NCBI GenBank assembly: GCA_040384465.1
Contig: JAZKJF010000001.1
Span: 124,001-188,000, forward strand
Direction of reading: 5' to 3'
From: UBA5078 sp040384465
GTDB lineage: Bacteria > Pseudomonadota > Gammaproteobacteria > Pseudomonadales > Pseudohongiellaceae
DNA length: 64,000 bases
A program made the translations under genes and the position numbers. The notes beneath the pieces are model-generated. The model had not been told where the DNA came from. It was given only the letters and a program-made list of their open reading frames with translations, and made no database searches. Positions 52,773 to 61,447 of this stretch are shown one piece after another (positions within the stretch are counted from its first letter, which is position 1; the number at the start of each line of letters is the position of its first letter).

Positions 52773-53756
52773 ATGATAGTTAATGTTATAGGCGGCAGCG
52801 GATTTATTGGTTCGCGTTTAGTGAATCGGCTTCTTTCGAATGGGCTGAAAGCAGTTGTTCTCGACAAAGTTGCGTCCACTAATAGAACTGTGCAGTGCAA
52901 TATTGTAAATGTTAACGATTGTAAATTACTTAGCTCATCTCTTGCCTCCGGCAGTATCATAAACTTGGCAGCCGAACATCGCGATGATGTAACACCTAAA
53001 ACGCTTTATGACGAGGTGAATGTTGAGGGTGCAAGAAATGTCTGCATAGCTGCAGAGGTTAATAACATACGTACCATCGTATTTACGAGTAGTGTGGCTG
53101 TTTATGGTTTTGCCCCGCTCGGCACTGATGAGTCTGGTACTTTCAGTCCTTTCAATGACTATGGGCGGACGAAGCTTGAAGCAGAGTATGTGTACAGAGA
53201 ATGGCAATCACGTGACCCTGAAAGTAGATCTCTAGTTATTGTTCGGCCGACAGTGGTGTTCGGCGAGGGTAATCGTGGCAATGTATACAATTTACTCAAA
53301 CAAATTTCCGCCGGATTCTTTCTTATGGTTGGAACGGGTCGAAATCTGAAATCAATGGCATATGTTGAGAACTTATCTGCTTTCCTTGAGCATGCACTTT
53401 CATTCGGACCAGGAGTCCATGTTCATAACTATGTTGATAAGCCAGACTTGGATATGAATACTCTCGTGGCAACAGTCTATGCTGCACTGCGGAAAACTCC
53501 ACCGAAATTCCGCCTCCCATATAGCGCTGCCTTACTCGCCGGAAAGTGTTTGGATACTCTATCTCTCCTTTCTGGTAGAAAATTTCCGATCAGTAGTATC
53601 CGTGTTAAAAAATTTTGTTCTAACACTATGTTTAATACTAATGTTTCTAGTACGGGATTTGTCGCGCCTGTTGAATTACTGGATGCATTTGAGAGGACAA
53701 TTCGTTACGAATTTGTAGATGACAATACCAATAAACAGGTTTTTTACACGGAATAA
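52773..53756 (+). CDS. NAD-dependent epimerase/dehydratase (extended SDR)
   Basis: The protein of about 327 residues has the glycine motif GGSGFIGSRL at the N-terminus, the catalytic SSVAVYG and YGRTK (Tyr-x-x-x-Lys) and RPTVVFGEGNRGNV, all of the extended short-chain dehydrogenase family. It could be a sugar-nucleotide epimerase, reductase or dehydratase, for example acting on UDP-HexNAc with the GT4 enzyme next to it. A GTG at 52758 would add five residues. It is followed after 2 bases by a family 4 glycosyltransferase gene, a common pair in O-antigen loci. Confidence 0.82.
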   Translation: MIVNVIGGSGFIGSRLVNRLLSNGLKAVVLDKVASTNRTVQCNIVNVNDCKLLSSSLASGSIINLAAEHRDDVTPKTLYDEVNVEGARNVCIAAEVNNIRTIVFTSSVAVYGFAPLGTDESGTFSPFNDYGRTKLEAEYVYREWQSRDPESRSLVIVRPTVVFGEGNRGNVYNLLKQISAGFFLMVGTGRNLKSMAYVENLSAFLEHALSFGPGVHVHNYVDKPDLDMNTLVATVYAALRKTPPKFRLPYSAALLAGKCLDTLSLLSGRKFPISSIRVKKFCSNTMFNTNVSSTGFVAPVELLDAFERTIRYEFVDDNTNKQVFYTE

Positions 53757-53758
53757 CA

Positions 53759-54931
53759 ATGACGGATAGGATTGTTGCAATTGTTTATAACACTGCATTT
53801 TATGTTTACAAATTTCGCATAAATCTAATTAAGGAACTACAGTCTCAAGGTTATCGAGTAGTGGTTGTTAGCCCATATGATGACTATGTAGTTGAGCTCA
53901 GATCTCTGGGAATAGAGCACTATAATATCAACATGTCGCAGTATGGCATGAATCCAATTAAAGAGTTATTAACGACTCTTGAGATATACCGTTTTTTTCA
54001 AAAATGCCAGCCTATTTGCTCTCTTCACTACACGATAAAGCCTAACATATTTGGTGGTATTGCTGCTGCTTTGGCTGGGGTACCTGTTATCTGCAATATA
54101 GCAGGTGCAGGTAGAGCTTTCAGCGATGGTCGATCAATCCTATCCCATTTCATTTCTCCTTTGTATCGTTTGGGATTAAGTAGGGCAAGCAAGGTTTTTT
54201 TTCAGAACTTGGATGATCTAACTCTTTTTACAGAGCGGGGGCTTGTTACCTCTGATATTGCCGAGCGGATTCCAGGATCAGGAGTAGATCTGAGTAGATT
54301 TTCAGTTTCACAAAGTGAGACAAAAGAAGGTGTATTTCGATTCCTATTTGTTGGTCGATTACTGAAAGAAAAGGGTGTTTTGGAATATCTGAATGCAGCA
54401 AAAGAAGTTGTCGAATCATTAGGTAATAAATTAGTAGAGTTTGAAATTGTAGGAGAGCTTGATGACACAGGAGCCTGCATAGAGAGGTTAGTGCTTGAGA
54501 AATTCCTAGAAAGTCCAAATATTAAATATCTCGGAGCGGTATCACCCGTACATATGCCAGACATTGTGCGGCGAGCTAGTTGCGTGGTTCTGCCTTCGTA
54601 TTATCGTGAAGGTATTCCTAGATCGTTGCTTGAGGCTGCTGCAATGGGCAAACCTATAATTACTACTAATAATGTTGGTTGCCGAGATGTGGTCGAAGAT
54701 GGGATTAATGGATATATGATACCGGTGCGAGATGTTGATGCATTGACCGGAGCAATGCGCGATATGATAAATTTACCTATTACGGAACGTCTACAAATGG
54801 GGCAGTCCGGTAGACAAAAGATAGAACTCGAGTTTGATGAGAAGTTTGTGCTTGAAGCCTATCGAAAAGCCATTGCCGAGGTTGTGAATTGTACTTTTCG
54901 GCAAGATGATATTGATGCCAATCTTAGCTAG
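53759..54931 (+). CDS. Family 4 glycosyltransferase
   Basis: The 390-residue GT-B enzyme shows an N-terminal half like the PglA/WbpY-type enzymes (IVYNTAFYVYKFRINLIKEL, HYTIKPNIFGGIAA) and the C-terminal donor half FLFVGRLLKEKGVLEYL ... VLPSYYREGIPRSLLEAAAMGKPIITTNNVGCRDVV. The E-x7-E motif is formed by Glu in REGIPRSLLEA. Enzymes of this type often transfer GalNAc or a diacetamido sugar. The following 180 bases to the ATP-grasp gene contain nothing recognisable. Confidence 0.88.
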   Translation: MTDRIVAIVYNTAFYVYKFRINLIKELQSQGYRVVVVSPYDDYVVELRSLGIEHYNINMSQYGMNPIKELLTTLEIYRFFQKCQPICSLHYTIKPNIFGGIAAALAGVPVICNIAGAGRAFSDGRSILSHFISPLYRLGLSRASKVFFQNLDDLTLFTERGLVTSDIAERIPGSGVDLSRFSVSQSETKEGVFRFLFVGRLLKEKGVLEYLNAAKEVVESLGNKLVEFEIVGELDDTGACIERLVLEKFLESPNIKYLGAVSPVHMPDIVRRASCVVLPSYYREGIPRSLLEAAAMGKPIITTNNVGCRDVVEDGINGYMIPVRDVDALTGAMRDMINLPITERLQMGQSGRQKIELEFDEKFVLEAYRKAIAEVVNCTFRQDDIDANLS

Positions 54932-55114
54932 ATATAACGTTTAGCGTGTCGATTGGGCTGATTTAGTATGCTCAAAGACAGTGAATGGTTGAGGGCATGA
55001 ACTCCTGCGATGTCGCCTCATAGCTAACCAAATAATTGACTAACCGGATTGACAAATTTATAGCAGGCAACCATAACAAATAAAGCCACTCTAGAGACTC
55101 TGACGACCACGCTA

Positions 55115-56125
55115 GTGCTTATTAAAAAAATCGAGAACAAAATCAAAAGCTTGGTTCGGATCAGAACCTACCGTATGTTTCAACTACGGTTTGTCGATAG
55201 GAAATGGTACGTTGAACGCTTACTCTTGCCACTCTCCAATGATCACCACGACATGTATCAACGAATTCACCAGTTATACTGGTTGAATCTCCATGACTTT
55301 CCTGATCTGGTCAGTGGCCAGACTTTTAACGAAAAAGTGCAATGGCTCAAGCTTTTTGATCAAGACCCTCGTATGGTCAATTTGACCGACAAACTCCTGC
55401 TTAAACAGCATGTCAATCAAACTTTGGGTGCCCAGCATGTGCCAAAGACGCTTCACATCTGTGATCGTTTTGATGACATCCCCTTCGATAGTCTTCCTGA
55501 TCAGTTTGTGATTAAACCTAACCATGACTCTGGTTCAGTTCGTTTCGTTCACAATAAGCACAACTTCCCTAAGCTCAGCTACCGTTGGCGTATTAACCGG
55601 GCTATGTCCCGCACTTTCGGTCTGAAAGGGGGGGAGTGGCAGTATTGGCCAATACACAGGAAGCTGTTTGTGGAAGAAATGTTACCCTTTGATGACGGTT
55701 CACCGCCTTCGGATTACAAGTTCCACTGCTCAAATGGCCGGGTATTATGGTTGCAATATATTTTTGATCGCGGGCATCAAACTAAAGAAGTTATTACCGA
55801 CCGTAACGGGCGGGTGATGGGTGTTCAATTCGATCACAAGATGACTCCCGTCTATGAGTTCCAGCGACCGGATAATTGGGATGAAATGATTGTGATAGCG
55901 GAAAAGCTGGCAGCCGATTTCAAGTATGTGCGGGTTGACCTCTACAACTGCCAGGGGCGTCTACTGGTAGGGGAAATGACGTTCACGCCGCTCAATGGTT
56001 GTTACAAATCGGAAGGTAACCATGTGTTAGGGCAATTACTGCAGTTTGATCGCAGTACGTTTTTGCCTCCCATTTCCGATCGCTATTTACCTGGCAACGC
56101 GGTTACTGGCCGGCCGCTGCCATGA
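55115..56125 (+). CDS. TupA-like ATP-grasp protein
   Basis: The 336-residue protein belongs to the TupA-like ATP-grasp group found in capsule and teichuronopeptide loci. Visible features are FNEKVQWLKLFD, the ATP-binding FVIKPNHDSGSVRFV with the Lys of the grasp, FVEEMLPFDDG and the metal-binding end FKYVRVDLYNCQGRLLVGEMTFTPLNG. Enzymes of this fold ligate an amino acid or similar group to a carboxylate, so it may amidate the uronic acid of the polymer; this is inference. It starts with GTG and overlaps the next gene by 4 bases (ATGA). Base composition returns to GC-rich here. Confidence 0.82.
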   Translation: MLIKKIENKIKSLVRIRTYRMFQLRFVDRKWYVERLLLPLSNDHHDMYQRIHQLYWLNLHDFPDLVSGQTFNEKVQWLKLFDQDPRMVNLTDKLLLKQHVNQTLGAQHVPKTLHICDRFDDIPFDSLPDQFVIKPNHDSGSVRFVHNKHNFPKLSYRWRINRAMSRTFGLKGGEWQYWPIHRKLFVEEMLPFDDGSPPSDYKFHCSNGRVLWLQYIFDRGHQTKEVITDRNGRVMGVQFDHKMTPVYEFQRPDNWDEMIVIAEKLAADFKYVRVDLYNCQGRLLVGEMTFTPLNGCYKSEGNHVLGQLLQFDRSTFLPPISDRYLPGNAVTGRPLP

Positions 56126-57069
56126 AATTGGTTCCCGCCGGATTAAGGCAGTGGTTAAAGAGCATCCCAACTGCACGAGGATTAAAGCGCTGTCTGCAGT
56201 CAGCCAGACGTCATCTGGATTATTGGGTGGTCAGATGGTTTTTGCCTTTGTGGCGCCAGGTTCGGCGCGCACGTCGGCATGCTTTGTCCGCACCGGTGAT
56301 TGTGTCACTCACCAGTTATCCGCCACGCTTCTGGTGTTTGCCACAAACTTTGCGTTGCCTGTTGTGCCAATCGGTGAAGCCCGATCAATTGATTCTGTGG
56401 TTGGCGGCGGCTGACCGCGATCAGCTGCCTGATGAGGTTTGGGCGTTTCAGCGTCACGGTGTGCAGATTGAGTTTGTGGAGGATTTGAAGCCTTACAAGA
56501 AGCTGATCCCAGCTTTGCAGCGATTTGGTTTTGATGTGAATCATGTCATTGCCGACGATGATATGTATCTGGCACCGCGCTGGCTGGAGAGCTTGCTGGC
56601 AGAGGATGCCAATGGTGCCGTGGTCTGTCACTTCAGCCGAATCTGGATGGACAGTAGCGGTCAAGTGCCGACATACCGCGAGTGGCCAGCCATGCTGCCG
56701 GGCACCACTTCCTCGCACGGTCTGTTGATCGGGCACGGCGGGGTGTGGTTTCCACCTGGTAGTCTGGGGCCGGAAGCCTGTGATTATGCATTGGCGGAGC
56801 AGCTTTGCCCCCGGCAGGATGATATTTGGTTCAGTTGGCACGCTCTTATGCGTGGTTATTTGATTCGGCGCACAAGCCGCCCATCGCGACGCTTCAGTTG
56901 GCCCGGCGCGGATGATGTTGCCCTGTCAAAGCAGAATAATCCGACGGGCGGGGGCAATGATGTAGCGGTGCAACGCATGATTGCTCACTTTGGGATTCCC
57001 GGCGCTGTCGACCGCTCCAGCGTGGAAGCGCGTTGCGTTGCGACGGCTGCCACAGCCATTCGAGAATAA
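56122..57069 (+). CDS. Glycosyltransferase with GT-A fold (paralogue b)
   Basis: The 315-residue protein has a basic N-terminal helix region, then VIVSLTSYPPRFWCLPQTL, PYKKLIPAL, and the DDD cluster HVIADDDMYLAPRWL around residue 145. Its C-terminal half ends with RRFSWPGADDVALSKQNN and GGGNDVAVQRMIAHFGIPG. It is related to the gene at 47383, and its C-terminal half is duplicated as a broken copy at 61130-61447. It is coupled to the ATP-grasp gene. Acceptor and donor are unknown. Confidence 0.8.
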   Translation: MKLVPAGLRQWLKSIPTARGLKRCLQSARRHLDYWVVRWFLPLWRQVRRARRHALSAPVIVSLTSYPPRFWCLPQTLRCLLCQSVKPDQLILWLAAADRDQLPDEVWAFQRHGVQIEFVEDLKPYKKLIPALQRFGFDVNHVIADDDMYLAPRWLESLLAEDANGAVVCHFSRIWMDSSGQVPTYREWPAMLPGTTSSHGLLIGHGGVWFPPGSLGPEACDYALAEQLCPRQDDIWFSWHALMRGYLIRRTSRPSRRFSWPGADDVALSKQNNPTGGGNDVAVQRMIAHFGIPGAVDRSSVEARCVATAATAIRE

Positions 57070-57250
57070 TGGCAATTCACGACGCCAATGCCAGCGAGCG
57101 GAACAACGCGTTGTGTTCATGTAGTTTTGCGTCATTCCTTGAAGCAACTACCACCCCCTGTTCTTTTGAGTTACAAGATCGACTGAGACGACAACTATCC
57201 TGACGCAGGGGAAAGGCCAGAGCTCACAACTCTTTGTTTATTTTTACATA

Positions 57251-57275
57251 GATAATCGGGTATATTCCGATTATC
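57251..57275 (+). promoter_or_regulatory. Perfect palindrome at the AbiE promoter
   Basis: GATAATCGG and CCGATTATC are perfect inverted arms separated by GTATATT, one base before the first possible abiEi ATG. The TATATT inside looks like a -10 element, though no good -35 lies upstream. AbiEi proteins are known to bind inverted repeats and repress their own promoter, so this is a strong operator candidate. Confidence 0.7.
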
Positions 57276-57276
57276 C

Positions 57277-57942
57277 ATGCAAGAAATTCGAATTATGAGC
57301 CTCGACAAACACCTGAACAGCTTTGGCGTGGTGCCCTTCAGCCACGGCTCGCTCTTGCCCATGCTGGCAGAGTACCGTCGCCCAAATGACAAGATTGCCG
57401 ACTTGCTGGCCAGGCAGGACATCATTCAACTGCGAAGGGGGCTCTATGTTCTGGGTCCAGAACGGCGTCGCGGCCCTGTGTCGCTACCTCTGTTTGCCAA
57501 CCTGCTGCGTGGGCCGTCCTGTGTGTCTTTGGACTTTGCCCTGAGCTGGCACGGCCTGATTCCAGAGGGCGTGGTGGAGGTGAGCTCCATCACCCCTGGA
57601 CGCTCTGCGACTGTGAACACTCCGCTTGGCCGATTTTCTTATACCCATGTTCCTTTGCCGTTTTATCGCATTGGTATTGCGCGCATGCAGAACCCCGACG
57701 GCACCGCATTTCTGATGGCCTGCCCTGAAAAAGCGGTGTGCGACAAAGTGGCGCTGACGCGCAATCTCCAGATTTTCAGTGTGACGGCGATGCGAGCATT
57801 TCTGGTGGAGGACTTGCGTCTGGACGAGCAGAGCCTGCAGGCCATGAATCTGAGTGTGTTTCATGAGTGTGCACTGGCCGGTTACAAGCAGCGCTCTCTG
57901 ACCTTGCTGCGTGAAACCATGGAGGGTCTGCAATGTCGGTAA
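57277..57942 (+). CDS. abiEi: Type IV toxin-antitoxin antitoxin AbiEi
   Basis: The protein of up to 221 residues has an N-terminal winged-helix region (MLAEYRRPNDKIADLLARQDI, then LRRGLYVLG) followed by the AbiEi C-terminal domain, with SCVSLDFALSWHGLIPEGV and ACPEKAVCDKVALTRNL typical. AbiEi is both a repressor and the antitoxin that counters AbiEii. The ATG at 57277 would give an almost leaderless mRNA from the palindromic promoter; ATG 57295 is the alternative. It overlaps abiEii by 10 bases. The GC-rich composition differs from the AT-rich part of the locus. Confidence 0.88.
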   Translation: MQEIRIMSLDKHLNSFGVVPFSHGSLLPMLAEYRRPNDKIADLLARQDIIQLRRGLYVLGPERRRGPVSLPLFANLLRGPSCVSLDFALSWHGLIPEGVVEVSSITPGRSATVNTPLGRFSYTHVPLPFYRIGIARMQNPDGTAFLMACPEKAVCDKVALTRNLQIFSVTAMRAFLVEDLRLDEQSLQAMNLSVFHECALAGYKQRSLTLLRETMEGLQCR

Positions 57943-58769
57943 TCGAGCAGATGCTGGAGCCCTACAATGCGGAATCGGACACCGAGTTGACCAACGCACT
58001 GCGCGAGGTCATGCAGGAAGTGGCATTGGCGGGCTTGAACCGCGGGGGCTTCTTTCAGAAAGCGGCGTTCTATGGCGGAACCTGTCTGAGAATATTTCAC
58101 GGGCTGCCGCGGTTCTCGGAAGATCTGGATTTTTCACTGCTGCGCCCGGAACCGAATTTTTCTTTGACGCCTTATTTCAAGTCCGTGTCGAATGAATTTG
58201 CATCCTTGGGTTTCGATATCGACATTCAGCAGCGCGAAAAACAGGTGTCGACCGCCATCGTGTCGGCCTTCTTGAAGAAGACTTCCAGCGTGTACGATTT
58301 GCAGATAAAAGGCAGCAGGCAGATAAAAATCAAGTTCGAGGTGGATACTGATCCACCCATGCACTTCGCTACGGAAGAGAAGCTGCTGCTACAGCCGTAC
58401 TCCTTCTACACCAAGTGTTTTGTACTGCCCGACCTTTTTGCCGGAAAGATGCATGCTTTGCTTTACCGGAACTGGCGTACACGCGTGAAGGGGCGCGATT
58501 GGTTTGATTTCGAGTGGTATGTCCGCAAAGGCACACCCCTGAACCTGAGCCACTTTTGTGAACGAGCTCGGCAGAGCGGAGACTTGAAAGGGCAGGACTT
58601 GGCGGCCGATGAATTCTTGAGCTTGCTGAGCGCGCGCATTGCGACACTGGATATCAATTCTGCACGTGAGGATATCCAGCGCTTTATCCGCGATCCGGCG
58701 CCACTGCAGATTTGGTCGAAGGACTATTTGCAAGCGCTCGCTATGAAGCTGCGCTTCGGCCCTGTGTGA
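57933..58769 (+). CDS. abiEii: AbiEii/AbiGii family nucleotidyltransferase toxin
   Basis: The 278-residue protein has the DUF1814 nucleotidyltransferase motifs: Gly48-Gly49-Thr50 (FYGGTCLR) and Asp64-Leu-Asp66 (SEDLDFSL), followed by the family strand IKIKFEVDTDPP and the Lys-rich VLPDLFAGKMHALLYR with RVKGRDWFDFEW. AbiEii toxins act as nucleotidyltransferases that can arrest growth and give phage abortive infection. All motif residues are intact. A GGAGGG site inside abiEi serves its start. It converges on the UDP-glucuronate epimerase gene. Confidence 0.9.
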   Translation: MSVIEQMLEPYNAESDTELTNALREVMQEVALAGLNRGGFFQKAAFYGGTCLRIFHGLPRFSEDLDFSLLRPEPNFSLTPYFKSVSNEFASLGFDIDIQQREKQVSTAIVSAFLKKTSSVYDLQIKGSRQIKIKFEVDTDPPMHFATEEKLLLQPYSFYTKCFVLPDLFAGKMHALLYRNWRTRVKGRDWFDFEWYVRKGTPLNLSHFCERARQSGDLKGQDLAADEFLSLLSARIATLDINSAREDIQRFIRDPAPLQIWSKDYLQALAMKLRFGPV

Positions 58770-58777
58770 GTACTGCA

Positions 58778-58803
58778 GTAGGAGCGGGTAAGTCCGCTCC
58801 TAC
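58778..58803. repeat. Short REP-like palindrome between convergent genes
   Basis: A perfect 10-bp stem GTAGGAGCGG / CCGCTCCTAC with a 6-base loop. It keeps the GTAGGAGC head of the REP families but is shortened. It overlaps the stop codon of the epimerase gene and lies 9 bases after abiEii, so it may also act as a shared terminator. Confidence 0.7.
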
Positions 58804-59849
58804 ACAAAAAATTCCCGATACCACGCCACAAACCGGTCAATGCCCACCTGCACCGGCGTCGTCGGCTGGTAATGCAGGTCCTCCACCAGATCGCTCACGT
58901 CCGCGTAGGTGGCAGGCACATCTCCCGCCTGTAAAGGCAGCAGGTTCTTCTTGATCTTCATCCCCAGCGCGCGCTCGATGGCCTCGATGAACTCCATCAA
59001 TTCCACCGGGTTGTTGTTGCCAATGTTGTAGACCTTCCACGGCGCCGACGAGCTGGATGGATCGGGCGCCTGGCCGCTCCACTGGGGGTTGGCCTTCGCC
59101 GGGTTGTCGATCACGCGCACCACGCCCTCTACGATGTCGTCGATATAGGTGAAGTCGCGCAGCATCTTGCCGTGATTAAATACATCGATGGCTTTGCCTT
59201 CCAGCGCGGCCTTGGTAAACAGGAACAGTGCCATATCTGGGCGTCCCCAGGGACCATACACGGTAAAGAAACGCAGACCTGTCGTCGCAATCCCGAACAG
59301 ATGGCTATAAGTGTGCGCCATGAGTTCATTGGCTTTCTTGCTGGCTGCATACAGACTGATGGGATGATCCACATTGTGCGAGGTTGAGAAAGGCAGTTCC
59401 TCATTGAGTCCGTACACCGATGAGCTGGAGGCATAGCTCAGATTTTTCACACCGTTGTGACGGCAGGCCTCCAAGATGTTAAGAAAACCTGTGATGTTTG
59501 AATCCACATACGCGGTTGGATTTTGCAGCGAATACCGTACGCCCGCTTGAGCTGCGAGGTTGCATACCGCATCAAATTTCTCTTGAACAAAAAGTGCATT
59601 TAACGCGTCGCGATTTTCGAGCTGCAACTTGATAAATTTGTAGTTGGCGCGTGTCTTGGATGTGACAAGAACGTTACCTGAAATTTCCTTCTCATCTATA
59701 CCGGCTCTTGCTAAGCGGCCATATTTCACACGCTGATCGTAGTAGTCATTGATGCTGTCGAGCCCCACCACCTCATCGCCTCTTGCCAGCAAGCGATTTG
59801 CAAGGTGGGAGCCTATGAATCCCGCAGTACCTGTCACCAGAATTTTCAT
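58800..59849 (-). CDS. UDP-glucuronate 4-epimerase
   Basis: This enzyme interconverts UDP-glucuronate and UDP-galacturonate. The 349-residue extended SDR starts MKILVTGTAGFIGSHLANRL with the NAD motif, and has NLAAQAGVRYSL, SSSSVYGLNEELPF, the catalytic YAASKKANE and VYGPWGRPDMALFLF, the combination seen in the Cap1J/LpsL branch. The last strand RFVAWYREFF is typical. It lies just downstream of UDP-glucose dehydrogenase on the same strand, so the pair makes UDP-GlcA and UDP-GalA. Confidence 0.94.
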   Translation of the reverse strand: MKILVTGTAGFIGSHLANRLLARGDEVVGLDSINDYYDQRVKYGRLARAGIDEKEISGNVLVTSKTRANYKFIKLQLENRDALNALFVQEKFDAVCNLAAQAGVRYSLQNPTAYVDSNITGFLNILEACRHNGVKNLSYASSSSVYGLNEELPFSTSHNVDHPISLYAASKKANELMAHTYSHLFGIATTGLRFFTVYGPWGRPDMALFLFTKAALEGKAIDVFNHGKMLRDFTYIDDIVEGVVRVIDNPAKANPQWSGQAPDPSSSSAPWKVYNIGNNNPVELMEFIEAIERALGMKIKKNLLPLQAGDVPATYADVSDLVEDLHYQPTTPVQVGIDRFVAWYREFFV

Positions 59850-59852
59850 AGA

Positions 59853-61019
59853 TCAATCGCTACCAAAGAGATCACGCGTGAATACTTTTGCTGCAACATC
59901 CAAGAGGGCATCTGTCATGCGATTCGCAATAATGACATCGGATGTGCGCTTGAATTCGTCGATGTCATTAACAATCGGGGAGCGATAGAACTCTGCACTG
60001 TGGAGTGCCGGTTCATGAACAATCACATGAATGCCTTTCGCTTTGATGCGTTTCATGATGCCCTGAATACTTGAAGCCCGAAAATTATCTGAGCCCGCTT
60101 TCATGATGAGGCGGTATACACCCACCACCTTGGGATTCTTGCGAATGATACTGTCGGCAATAAAATCTTTGCGAGTGCTGTTGGCATCCACAATTGCATT
60201 GATCAGATTCTGTGGGACATCGCGATAATTGGCCAGCAACTGCTTGGTGTCTTTCGGCAGGCAATAACCGCCGTATCCGAACGAAGGGTTGTTGTAGTGA
60301 TTGCCGATGCGAGGGTCGAGACAGACGCCTTGGATGATCTGTTTAGTATCCAACCCGTGAGTCGATGCGTATGAATCCAGCTCGTTGAAATAGGCAACTC
60401 GCATGGCCAGATAGGTGTTGGAGAACAGTTTGACTGCTTCTGCTTCTGTGGAGTCTGTAAAGAGCACAGAGATGTCGGTTTTGATTGCACCTTGCTTCAA
60501 CAGATTGGCAAATATTTCGGCCCTCTCGGAACGCTCACCCACAATAATGCGTGATGGGTGGAGGTTGTCATATAACGCTCGTCCTTCGCGCAAGAATTCC
60601 GGGGAGAACAGCAGATTGTCGCAACGCATGTCTTCACGCGTTTTGGCCGTGTATCCCACGGGTACTGTGGACTTGATGACCATCACTGCGTTCGGATTGA
60701 TACTCATCACATCGCGAATCACCGATTCGACAGAGCGCGTGTTGAAGTAATTGGTTTCCGCGTCGTAGTCTGTTGGGGTCGCAATGATGACGAAGTCAGC
60801 GCCTTCATAGGCGTCGTGTTTGTCGAGCGTGGCGCGAAGGTTGAGTGGTTTGTTGGCGAGGAATTCTTCAATCTCGTTATCGGCGACGGTGCTCTGCTTG
60901 GCGTTAATCAGCGCGACCTTTTCGGGGATGATATCCAGGGCGACGACTTCGTTGTGCTGAGCCAGCAATACGGCATTGGAGATGCCGACATAACCTGTTC
61001 CAGCGATGGCGATTTTCAT
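59853..61019 (-). CDS. ugd: UDP-glucose 6-dehydrogenase
   Basis: Ugd oxidises UDP-glucose twice to UDP-glucuronate with NAD. The 388-residue protein is of the short enterobacterial type, beginning MKIAIAGTGYVGISNAVLLA. It contains STVPVGYT, the FSPEFLREG segment and the catalytic Cys in GYGGYCLPKDT. The C-terminal NAD-proximal domain includes VVGVYRLIMKAGSDNFR. It is 3 bases upstream of the epimerase gene and is probably cotranscribed with it. These genes run opposite to the main EPS operon. Confidence 0.95.
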   Translation of the reverse strand: MKIAIAGTGYVGISNAVLLAQHNEVVALDIIPEKVALINAKQSTVADNEIEEFLANKPLNLRATLDKHDAYEGADFVIIATPTDYDAETNYFNTRSVESVIRDVMSINPNAVMVIKSTVPVGYTAKTREDMRCDNLLFSPEFLREGRALYDNLHPSRIIVGERSERAEIFANLLKQGAIKTDISVLFTDSTEAEAVKLFSNTYLAMRVAYFNELDSYASTHGLDTKQIIQGVCLDPRIGNHYNNPSFGYGGYCLPKDTKQLLANYRDVPQNLINAIVDANSTRKDFIADSIIRKNPKVVGVYRLIMKAGSDNFRASSIQGIMKRIKAKGIHVIVHEPALHSAEFYRSPIVNDIDEFKRTSDVIIANRMTDALLDVAAKVFTRDLFGSD

Positions 61020-61129
61020 TCAATTCCCTTTTTTTAGGTGGCGGGTTTACGGCGTGCATTTTAGCTTTTGTGTCACAGGGTTGTCAGCCGGTATTTGGTA
61101 TGGGGTAGAACCTCTGGCTCGAAACATTG

Positions 61130-61447
61130 CCGCAGGAAGGGGAAGATTCGGCAGTGGTGTGTCACTTCAGCCGACTCTGGATGGACGAAACTGGTCACAT
61201 CAAGACCTATCTGCAGTGGCCCGCCATGCTGCCAGGTTCGACCTATGCATACGGTTTGCTGGCATGCGCTGATGCGCGGCTTTCGTATTAAACGTGTTCG
61301 TATTCATATGCCACGTTTCAGTTGGCCGGGAGCCGATGTTGTGGCACTGTCAAACCAAAACAATCTGCAGGGCGGGGGCAATGACCTGGCCATGCAGAAG
61401 ATGATTTCGCATTATGGAATTCCTGGCGAGGAATCACGCACGACGTG
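61130..61447 (+). pseudogene. Broken duplicate of the GT-A glycosyltransferase at 56122
   Basis: The sequence reads SAVVCHFSRLWMDETGHIKTY ... WPAMLPGSTYAYGLL, matching the middle of the 56122 protein. After a deletion of roughly 45 codons and a frame change it continues as WHALMRGFRIKRVRIHMPRFSWPG ... GGGNDLAMQKMISHYGIPG, its C-terminus. The N-terminal half is absent. The fragment overlaps the end of the pyruvyl transferase gene on the other strand. It is a relic of a duplication within the locus. Confidence 0.85.
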
